From assembly GCF_004210375.1 (NCBI RefSeq), contig NC_134833.1:19275396-19339395 (forward strand): 64,000 nt of DNA. Reading direction: 5' to 3'. Shown in pieces: positions 34,001 through 46,000 of the stretch (position 1 is the first letter of the stretch; every line of letters begins with the position of its first letter). This DNA is from Tachypleus tridentatus. Lineage: Eukaryota > Arthropoda > Merostomata > Xiphosura > Limulidae. Below the pieces are notes generated by a model. It had not been told where the DNA came from, searched no databases, and saw only the letters and a program-made list of their open reading frames with translations. The position numbers were made by a program, and so were the translations under genes.

Positions 34001-37000
34001 CAATGGAGACAGTAATAAGATTCAAAGTTAACAATAGAGACAGTTCTAAGATGTAAAGCTAACAATGGAGACAGTAATAAGATTCAAAGTTAACAATAGA
34101 CACAGTTCTAAGGTTTAAAGCTAACTATGGAGACAGTAATAAGATCCAAATTTTACAATAGCGACAGTTCTAATGTGTAAAGCTAACAATGGAGACAGGA
34201 ATAAGGTTTAAAGTTAACAATAGAGACAGTTCTAAGGTGTAAAGCTAACAATGGAGACAGTAATAAGATTCAAAGTTAACAATAGAGACAGTTTAAGGTG
34301 TAAAGCTAACAATGGAGACAGTAATAAGATTTAAAGTTAACAATAGAGACAGTTCTAAGGTTCAAAGTTAACAATAGACACAGTTCTAACGTTTAAAGCT
34401 AACTATGGAGACAGTAATAAGATCCAAATTTAACAATAGCGACAGTTCTAATGTGTAAAGCTAACAATGGAGACAGGAATAAGGTTTAAAATTAACAATA
34501 GAGACAGTTCTAAGGTTTAAAGCTAACAATGGAGACAGTAATAAGATCCAAAGTTAACAATAGAGACAGTTCTAAGGTTTAAAGTTAACAATAGAGGCAG
34601 TTCTAAGGTGTAAAGCTAACAATGGAGACAGTAATAAGATTCAAAGTTAACAATAGAGACAGTTTAATGTGTAAAGCTAACAATGGAGACAGTAATAAGA
34701 TTTAAAGTTAACAATAGAGACAGTTCTAAGGTTCAAAGTTAACAATAGAGACAGTTCTAAGGTGTAAAGCTAACAATGGAGACAGTAATAAGATTCAAAG
34801 TTAACAATAGAGACAGTTCTAAGGTGTAAAGCTAACAATGGAGACAGCAATAAGATTCAAAGTTAACAATAGAGACAGTTCTAAGGTGTAAAGCTAACAA
34901 TGGAGACAGTAATAAGATTCAAAGTTAACAATAGAGACAGTTTAAGGTGTAAAGCTAACAATGGAGACAGTAATAAGATTTAAAAGTTAACAATAGAGAC
35001 AGTTCTAAGGTTCAAAGTTAACAATAGACACAGTTCTAAGGTTTAAAGCTAACTATGGAGACAGTAATAAGATCCAAATTTAACAATAGCGACAGTTCTA
35101 ATGTGTAAAGCTAACAATGGAGACAGGAATAAGGTTTAAAGTTAACAATAGAGACAGTTCTAAGGTTTAAAGCTAACAATGGAGACAGTAATAAGATCCA
35201 AAGTTAACAATAGAGACAGTTCTAAGGTTCAAAGTTAACAATAGAGGCAGTTCTAAGGTGTAAAGCTAACAATGGAGACAGTAATAAGATTCAAAGTTAA
35301 CAATAGAGACAGTTTAATGTGTAAAGCTAACAATGGAGACAGTAATAAGATTTAAAGTTAACAATAGAGACAGTTCTAAGGTTCAAAGTTAACAATAGAG
35401 ACAGTTCTAAGGTGTAAAGCTAACAATGGAGACAGTAATAAGATTCAAAGTTAACAATAGAGACAGTTCTAAGGTGTAAAGCTAACAATGGAGACAGCAA
35501 TAAGATTCAAAGTTAACAATAGAGACAGTTCTAAGGTGTAAAGCTAACAATGGAGACAGTAATAAGATTCAAAGTTAACAATAGAGACAGTTCTAAGGTG
35601 TAAAGCTAACAATAGAGACAGTAATAAGATTCAAAGTTAACAATAGAAACAGTTCTAATGTGTAAAGCTAACAATGGAGACAGGAATAAGATTCAAAGTT
35701 AACAATAGAGACAGTTCTAAGGTTTAAAGCTAACAATGGAGACAGTAATACGATTTAAAGTTGACAGTGGAGACAGTTTTAAGGTTCAAGGTTAACAATG
35801 GGAAACAATAATAACATTAAAAGTTAACAAGAAACGAAGAAAATAAGGTATTTAGAATTAGCTGAAGTGGGTTATATGTGTAGACGTGATTGTTACGAAG
35901 TTTCTCCCACACACATAAAAGAAAGATATGGGAATGCCTCACCCTCACCATTTTATAATATATCTTAAATGTAGGAACTGCCCATTTCACATTTGAAATA
36001 ATCTGTTGAAATCTAGAATGTATTTTGCTAATTGATCGAGGGACAAATAACAAAATTACGAGTATTGTTGTCATCCGGATTTATTTCCTACGGATGTCTT
36101 AAGTAGATCGAATCGAGCTGATTGACGAACTTGTTAATTTGTATTCATTCGTCTAGTATTCACGGAACGTAATTTCAATTGAATATTTGGTACCCAGCAA
36201 TACTGTCTAATAATCTTTGAAACATTAAAAACAGAAATCACTGATGGGTTATCATTTTTGCGACAAAAAACTCGGATGAATTGTGTGTTTCGACTGAATC
36301 TCACACACGGTGAAGCAAGTTTTTGTAACACCTTAGTGATTTTCAATTTTGTAATATTTTACTGGACGAACGAAACATTTTGTGTTAAACAAGAATGTGA
36401 TAACACTATAAACTATTAAGTGTTGTCATTTCCTGCATCAACTCATTCTTTAATATAAGGTGAAGGTGGTTATGAAAATCAGATTGCTGGTGTAGTTTAT
36501 TAACTAAATTGTATAAATAACAGAATAATATTTCATTTCTATTATCTAGGGATACTAATAATGTTACTTTTCAGTTAGTAAATACCATAGCAACGAAGTT
36601 ATATGTAAAAGATGAACCAGATTAAAGGGACGTGTTAGTTAAGATTGAATTAATAGTCGAAACTCTTTAATGATCATTTCGAATGATTTAGGCTTAGAAT
36701 ATTTTGAATAGAACAAACTTTCTGGATATTTTCAATAGGTTAAAAAAGGAGAAAATATTTATCTAGTGGCTTATTATTTTTATGATTCAGTTCTGAATTT
36801 CAAAATAAATTGTTATTGGTAAGATACACTAAGACCCCTTGCGGAATTTTTAATAAGAAATTGAGGAAATTTAATAAGTTTTGATCAGCAAGTAATAATA
36901 TTTTGTGGTTTTGCGATAAATGATAATGGTACGAATATGTAACTTACTGGAAAAGACATATGTAAAGCAGTTAACATCTTATTTAACTTTTCCACTTCGA

Positions 37001-40000
37001 TATTAATTACGTAACATATAGTTGAACATTTTACTATATATATCTTCCAGTTTCAAGCCCCTATCCCCGGTGACACAACGGTATTTTTGCAGACACACAC
37101 CACTAGCAATCAGGCTTTGATACTCGTGGTGGGCAAAGCACGGATAGCCCATTATGTAGCCTTGTACCTAACTCAAGATAATCCAATTTCAATGCTCTAC
37201 GAAGAAACTCAGTATAGTGTTCTGAATTACAATTTTAATTTTTATTTCTCTTTTTATTTATTCGCCCCTTTAAGGTCTCATTTTATTAATAATTAAAGAA
37301 GGGGGTAGTTTTTATTGACGCATTTCTTTTGTGTTTAGTATCTAACAATTACCAGCTATAGAACATCTATATTAACAGTTGACATAATACATATTGATAA
37401 TATCCACTTCAACTGAAATTTGATCAAGATATGTCAGCCGTTTGAAGACAAAGATTCGCATGATTTATGCTTCTGGAAGAGTAGATTTTCCGGATCTACA
37501 AATCTCATTGCGAGGAGAGAACGAAGTACAGCAGTTCATGTCGACTACAAGAAACCCAGAGTTGCTAGCAAACTGCTGGAAAAGATGGACTTCCAGCGTA
37601 GGACGAAGAATTCGTGGTCCATTCCTAGCACTAATTGACACACTAAACAAAGCAGCGGTTTCAAATGGTAAGTTTATAGTTTCGTACATGACCCCCTTTC
37701 CATGCCAATAGTCCAATGGGCTTATATCGTTAAAAATTGGGTTTAGCTACCCACAAACAAACGAAGGAAAGAAAAACATAGTTTCACACATCGAATGGTC
37801 TGGGTATGTGAAAGAGTTACCCTAATAATTCTGCAGTACCAACACATCTCTAACCTTTTTTAAATTTAAATAACATTGGTGCGATAAATGGAGTATTGAG
37901 ATTGATACACACATGAGAAATGAATTGTTTGTTTCACCAAATCACCAAACTTCAAGAAGTTAGACACTTCACTAAATTATCTTGGTCTCACCTATGATAT
38001 GAGACTTTCTTAGGCCAATCATCTAAATAGCATTACAAAGAAAATTAGGGGAAAAAATATTAATGTTAGAAGTCTGGCTGACAACAACGGGACCCGGCAT
38101 GGCCGGGTGGTTAGGGCGCTCGACTTGTAATCTGAGAGTCACGAGGTCAAATTCCGGTCGCACCAAACATGCTCGCCCTTTCAGCAGTGGGGACGTTATA
38201 ATGTTACGGTCAATTCCACTATTCGTTGGTAAAAGGTGCTCGACAGACTTCTACAATACTCACTAAACTATTAAAAAAAAAAAAAACCCGAACGAAAACG
38301 TTATGTTAATTGGTTTTAGATAGCTATACATACATGAGGGAAACCAGGCTTAGCACTAGTTCTCTCTAAAAATTTACCCAAATATCCTTCAAAGACGAGC
38401 TAGCGCTATGTAGTAAAAGCTGAAATGTTTATGTGCCTTATGAGCGAAATATTTGGAGTATACATACGGACTTCTTTTTTTTCTGAATTAACAAAAGCAA
38501 GAAATATTATAATCATGTATGTTCCAAGTGTAACTGTTCTGGACATGGTCGAAAAGGGCTAAGTGGTTTAAAAACATGGGTACACAATTCAGTGGCTTTC
38601 TATTTTGAATCTAACTGTATGATATTAACTATAACCACGAGCCTATACCATGTATAGTGATTACGGTTAATACATGCCACGAGCCTATACCATGTAGAGT
38701 GATTACGGTTAATACATGCCACGAGCCTATACCATGTGCAGTGATTACGGTTAATACATGCCACGAGCCTATACCATGTATAGTGATTACGGTTAATATA
38801 TGCCACGAGCCTATACCATGTAGAGTGATTACGGTTAATACATGCCACGAGCCTATACCATGTAGAGTGATTACGGTTAATATATGCCACGAGCCTATAC
38901 CATGTAGAGTGATTACGGTTAATACATGCCACGAGCCTATACCATGTAGAGTGATTACGGTTAATATATGCCACGAGCCTATACCATGTAGAGTGATTAC
39001 GGTTAATACATGCCACGAGCCTATACCATGTAGAGTGATTACGGTTAATACATGCCACGAGCCTATACCATGTAGAGTGATTACGGTTAATATATGCCAC
39101 GAGCCTATACCATGTGCAGTGATTACGGTTAATACATGCCACGAGCCTATACCATGTATAGTGATTACGGTTAATACATGCCACGAGCCTATACCATGTA
39201 GAGTGATTACGGTTAATATATGCCACGAGCCTATACCATGTGCAGTGATTACGGTTAATACATGCCACGAGCCTATACCATGTATAGTGATTACGGTTAA
39301 TATATGCCACGAGCCTATACCATGTAGAGTGATTACGGTTAATACATGCCACGAGCCTATACCATGTAGAGTGATTACGGTTAATATATGCCACGAGCCT
39401 ATACCATGTGCAGTGATTACGGTTAATACATGCCACGAGCCTATACCATGTATAGTGATTACGGTTAATATATGCCACGAGCCTATACCATGTACAGTGA
39501 TTACGGTTAATATATGCCACGAGCCTATACCATGTAGAGTGATTACGGTTAATATATGCCACGAGCCTATACCATGTAGAGTGATTACGGTTAATATATG
39601 CCACGAGCCTATACCATGTAGAGTGATTACGGTTAATATATGCCACGAGCCTATACCATGTAGAGTGATTACGGTTAATATATGCATAAGGTTCTCCAGA
39701 TATAGCGAACAACACTAATATTTCGAACTAAGTACACTTGTGGAATTCCATTTTTCAATCCTACAATAGAGTAGAGATATTCTGATGTTTCTTCTGCTGT
39801 GAATGTTTATGAATAAAATATTTTTACACTGTTACAGTGTAAAAGACATAAAGACACGCAAGAAAAATTAGCGTAGCTACTAATATAAACCATGAACACA
39901 TATTAAAACATTAGTGTATTTAATTATCTATTGTTGACACCAGGTGTATTTTTAGTTTTGTTCCAAATAGGTGGCTGGCTCTCACCAGTTGCCGACTGAC

Positions 40001-43000
40001 ATTTAATAACACGAAATAATCCAACGAAGAAATTCGTTGGATATTTCAAAATCAGCAGAATTTTCAAGATGTTATTTGTCTTACTTATACTTTAGACATT
40101 TGTTCGTAATTTAATTGGAAAATTGTGTTTCATTTTAGGTAATAATACTCCGTTTGATCTTTTAAAGGATACACAGACGTTGGGGAATCATGGCGAACTC
40201 AGATGGAGATAGAGGACGTTACCACAACAGCAGAACGCCTTTGGGAGGAAACAAGCGACCTCTATCGGCAGCTCCACGCGTTTGTAAGGCACCGCCTACT
40301 ACTCAGATATGGCCCTGGTACTGTTCAAGATGAAGGCTCTATCCCTGTTCACTTGTTTGGTAAGATTAGTGTAATAGTTTTTCTCCTTAAATTACTTTAT
40401 TTTCTTCTATAACCTACAATTATTTAATCTCATAGGTAAGTCTGAAGGCTTACGACTTTAAAAATCGGTTTCGATACCCGTAGTGAGCAGAATACGGCTA
40501 GTTCACTCTGTAACTTTGTGTTTAATAGCAACCAAATCTACCATGCGAGGGCCCGGCATGGCCAGGTGGGTTAAGGCGTTCGACTCGTAATCTGAGGGTC
40601 GCGGGTTCGAATCCCGGTCGCACCAAACATGCTAGCCCTTTCAGCCGTGTGGGCGTTATAATGTGACGGTCAATCCCACTATTCGTTGGTAAAAGAGTAG
40701 CCCAAGAGTTGGCGGTGGGTGGTGATGACTAGCTGCCTTCCCTCTAGTCTTACACTGCTAAATTAGGGACGGTTAGCACAGATAGCCTTCGAGTGTGTGA
40801 AATTCAAAAACTAAAAAAAACAATCAACCATGCAATATTTCTCTAGCTAGTGAAAAAAGGTGAAACAGAATATTAATATTTAGTGGTCTTGTATTGATAG
40901 AATGGAATATTAAAGGCAGTACATGTGAAAAACGAAATATAACACACTCCATCTAGTGACGAAACTTTACAGAGGAAATGTAATTATTGTAGAGACAAAG
41001 TTTCATGACAGGAGTAATGGCTGGTCGTAAATTAATTTTTTACCAAAAATGTACTATGAAGTAATCATTATGTCCAAATCGGTGTAAAGCTATCATCAGA
41101 TTATGTTTAGAATATAATATTTATCATTAATGGACCATAAAAGCAATATGCCAAACAATTATTATTTGAAGACTTATAACGCTGAAAACCGGGTTTCGAT
41201 ACACGTGGTGGGCACGGTACAGATAGCCCATTGTGTACTTTTGTTCTTAACGGTGAAAAAAGCAGTATGGACTATGTACTATTATCAGTTGTACACTTGA
41301 AGACAATTCTAATATAAAGCACATAAACTTTGCTCTCGAACATTGCTTGTTCTCTCGTGCTACTAAATAACGTTAGGTTTATATCTACGTAATGAGCGTG
41401 CGTAGGAAGCTTTTTAGATTTCGTTAAATAATATACGAACGAGTTTAGAAACGCGTACGTAAAGTGATAGATGGATGTGCTACACATTTGAAAGATAAGG
41501 ATATTTGGGGAATGAATCTGGTATCTCTCACAGCCTCATCTCAGACAGCAGTGTTTATGTGTTAAGTTTTTGTGTGTGAATTTATTCAGTTGTCTATAGT
41601 ACCTGTACTGTCATTTTGTTGAAGTTCAACATTTAATCCAGATACCCAGGCTTAGAAAGTGTTGCTAGATCTCGTGTCTCTTACTGGATAAATTGACTTG
41701 TTTGTCATTTTTACTGAGAACATTCGGCTCAATATATACATATTTATTACTAGCAGCGTTTAGTGGGATTCAACGCGTTGTGGAATAGGTTCAAGCCACT
41801 TAGAAACCTACATACGTAACTTCATATGTGAGTAATAGAGGCAGATCATAGGTAAGAGAAGTATTCCGAATTGGTTTTTACATTTTATAAACTCTGTGCA
41901 TTTAAGAACAAAATACCACCACCACCACCACAACAACAACAACACAAAAACTTAAGCGAAGCACGAATTTTCTCTTTAGTAATTTATTAAGTAGATTAAG
42001 CACACAGACAGTAATGTATTAAACAGACCTATGCATAATCACACATGTGTTTTTGTTTTTTTTAAACCAGGGGACCTGTGGGGAGAAACGTGGACGGGTA
42101 TATTGGATGTCATTCAGCCTTCAGAAGGAACTTCCCCCCAAACAAGCACACCAACAAACTACAGTATTGTTAATGAATATTACAAGACTGCTGAACGTTT
42201 CTTCACCTCTATGGGTTTGTTCAACATGACTCCAACTTTCTGGCGAAAGTCCTTGCTGACAGCTCCATCTGACGGGAGATTAGTTGACTGTCACGGATCA
42301 GCCTATGATATGGGAAAAGCCGATGACTATAGGAATGTTTTCTTTAGTATATCATAATTACAATAGTTTTTCAAGATATGCTAGAATATTTCTTTTACAT
42401 CAAAACTATGGGCTAACAGAAGTAAGTGAATTAATCCGAGAGTTTATACATTTATTTACGTAAAAAGGTTTTTAACACATTAGAAGTGTTATAAAAGGCC
42501 TATTCTTGCAACGTTATATCACAAAAATACAGGTGACAGACTGAAAGCTGAACGTGTCAAACTATGGTCCACTGAGCTAGTTAGTTACCACTAGAAATCT
42601 AATAACGTAGTCTCAGGACATCATACGATACAGAGACGAGGATATTCATATCTAATGCATGATAAGAAAGTTAAATGTTCAACCTAAGAATCGTATATAG
42701 ATTTGTGCTAATGGGTAATATAACTAGAAAGGGGTGAATCATACAAAAATCTTCTTTTATGAAACAAAATTAAGAGCAGAAACATTGTTTTTCACGTGTT
42801 ACGGCAATAACATGGACCTGTGTGGAGTTTTATGGAATCATATATTCAGAATAACAATGGTTATACAGACAAAGTGTCCTATAGAACCATGTTGGTGGGT
42901 GAATTACATCCTTATTTATCAAAAGTATCACTCACAAACACTCTAGAAGATAACCGACTTTGTTATCTCGTTGTTAAAAATAGTTAATTATATTTAAATC

Positions 43001-46000
43001 CATTAAAATAATTGAGAAAGACTTCTAACTATTACGCTCTCCGCTAGTACCGCGGTATGTCTGCGGACTTAGAACGCTAAAATAAGGGGGTTCGATTCCC
43101 CTCGGTGGGCTCGGCAGATAGCCCAAGGTGGCTTTGCTATAAGAAAACACATTCTAAATATTACTTTGCTTATGTTTCAAATATTTTCAGTATTTCGTCG
43201 TGTTCTTCTCTTCATAATAACACTATCGGCGTTTCATTTTATGCTTAAGTACTCGCCCAATGTCGCAAGCTATCTTCGAGCTTACTGTAGACTATTAGGC
43301 TTAGTGTAAATGTTAATATACTGTTACCTTTTCGTTGTAAATATAAATATCTAATAAATCAGTTGCAACACCTTGCACAGATTATAGAGCCTCGATTGAA
43401 TACCCTGAATTTGTTTTACAGGATTAGAATGTGTACCCAACTCAGTAGGGAAGGTCTACATCGTGTTTTTCACGAGATGGGTCACGTGCAGTATTACATG
43501 GCTTACCGATTTCAACCTGTCATCTTCCGGTCTGGAGCTACTTCCGCTCTTCATGAAGCACTCGGTGAAGCGATGGCGGAATTAGCCTTATCGCCTGAGT
43601 GTATGAGAAGACAAAATATATCCCTAATTCCAGAAACCGTATCAGGTATATTAATTATAAGAAGCAGATTTAAAAAAAGCAAAAACATAAAATAAACAAA
43701 TGAATCACGTGGTTTGTTTTAACGTTACATAGTGATTGATTTGCTAGTTTATTTATTTAGTGAGTTTCGCGCAAGGTTACACGAGGGCTATCTGTGCTAG
43801 CCGTCCTTAATTTAGCAGTGTAAGACTAGATGGAAGGTAGCTAGTCATCACCACCCACCGACAACTCTTGGGCTACTCTTTTTACCAACGAATAGTGTGA
43901 TTAATTGTAACATTATAACGCCCCAACGACTGAAAGGGCGAGCATGTTTGGTATGACGGAGATTCCAATCCGCGACTCTCACATTACGAGTTGAGTGCCT
44001 TAACCACCTGGCCATGCCAGGCCTCACAGTAATTGAAACATGGAAACGCAATAGATGAAGGTAAAAAAGAATAAACAAACTAGAAACCACATATTACCCT
44101 GCTTAGAGGAAGGTGTGTGCTGATGCAAAACGCTCGTGCTTCATGACGTCTATATATAACAATAAATTGTTATAGTCAGCTGATCATGACATGGCGGCGA
44201 AAATATTCATTCTTTTTCTGAATGGGTTTGGTCAGCATATTTTATATATTATTACTATAATACATAAAGTAATTTTGCACAGTCGGAAAACACGTACAAA
44301 TTAGTCACCGTGTAAGAGCCAGGATGGAACTAGAACTACGGTCACGTGAGATAAAAACCAGTGATGTTGGGCAAGTTTGTAAAATGTCAATAAAAACGTT
44401 AAAGGGTGAGTACGAGGGGTATTTAATTGTTTTTCTGAGGGGTATTTAATTGTTTTTCTAAGGGGCATTTAATTGTTTTTCTAAGGGGTATTTAATTGTT
44501 TTTCTGAGGGGCATTATGCTTACACATGTTGGGCTGAAGAGTAAAACATTTCAAAAAACAAAAATCAATGTTCTCCATGGAAGCGACGAAGATCGAATAC
44601 AGAGATTCCAGGATAATATCACGCTTGGAAAAGGCATCTCCAAGCTAATCAAGAACAACGCCTCCTTAGGCAAAGTTAAGACCATGAGTACGAAAGAGGA
44701 CCTGTTTGTTCATAAAGCAGTACCTTCTGGTACTATTAACGTTGGCCCGGCATGACCAGTTGTTTAGGGTGCTCGACTAGGTCACGTGTTCGAATCTCCG
44801 TCACATCAAATATACTTGTTCTTTCAGCCGTGGGGGCGTTATAATGTAACGGTCAATCACACTATTCGTTGGTAAAATAGTAGCTCGAGAGTTAGCGATG
44901 GGTGGGGAGGACTAACTGTTTTCCTTCTAGTCTTGCACTGCTAAATTAGGGACGGTTAGCGCAGATAGCCCTCGTGAAATTCAAAAACAAACAAAGAAAC
45001 TATTAAGGACACAATAAACGTTGATTTGAAGTGAGCGAAAGCTCACAAGCCAAGAGCTTTCAGTAATTTATCAAACACCTCGAAACCAAGAGTTGTTTCT
45101 CTAAGAAAGATGGCCGAAACAACCGAAATCAGAACAATCTTGATGCAGGAGGTTTTGTCCATCCTGAGGACAGTGGGTGTCTTATGGCAAACTACACAAC
45201 ATTAGTGGACAAGCTTGTTATCAAACAAGCACCACTCCATGGGCCAATGTTAAAAATAAAGGAAATATAAACAGGTCGACGTCGGGGACAATATGGCTTC
45301 CAACGCTAGTATGTCGACTTTAAGAATTGTTATGTTTTACATGAATAAATTATTCTATACTGTCATGTAACTCATGCTGGTTTCGAGACATCTTTTCAGA
45401 CTTTGTGCCGAATAATTACTTTCATTTACAATTTTTTATATTCTTCACACCCAACATGTTCGTCCTTTCAGCCATTGGAGCGTTATAAAATGATGGTCAA
45501 TCCCATTATTTGTTAGTAAAAGAGTAGCTCAAGAGTTAGTGGTGGGTGGTGATGACTAGCTGCTTTTCCTCTAGTCTTACACTGCTAAATTAGGAACAGC
45601 TAGCGCAGCCTCGTCGTACCAAACATGCTCGCCCTTTCAGCCATTGGAGCGTTATAATATGATGGTCAATCCCATTATTTGTTAGTAAAAGAGTAGCTCA
45701 AGAGTTAGTGGTGGGTGGTGATGACTAGCTGCTTTTCCTCTAGTCTTACACTGCTAAATTAGGAACAGCTAGCGCAGCCTCGTCGTACCAAACATGCTCG
45801 CCCTTTCAGCCATTGGAGCGTTATAATATGATGGTCAATCCAATTATTTGTTAGTAAAAGAGTAGCTCAAGAGTTAGTGGTGGGTGGTGATGACTAGCTG
45901 CTTTCCCTCTAGTCTTATTCTTCTAAATTAGTGACGGCTAGTGCAGAGAGCCCTCATGGTCGTATGCTGAAGTTATTTGGTGTATTCCTGTGTAAAATTA

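Noticed and set aside
38600-39718. Open frames of 350-371 codons on both strands
   Set aside because: They read a 42-bp tandem unit that has no stop in those frames; three overlapping frames on both strands cannot all be genes, and the array is intronic.
40130-40145. ATTTTAG near 40139 as the exon 5 acceptor
   Set aside because: It is out of phase with exon 4 and does not give the conserved [10 protein letters not shown] start.
42337-42342. GT at 42337 as the exon 6 donor
   Set aside because: It would join AAT to G-ATT-AGA in a frame giving AAT GAT TAG, an immediate stop, and would disrupt the family alignment.
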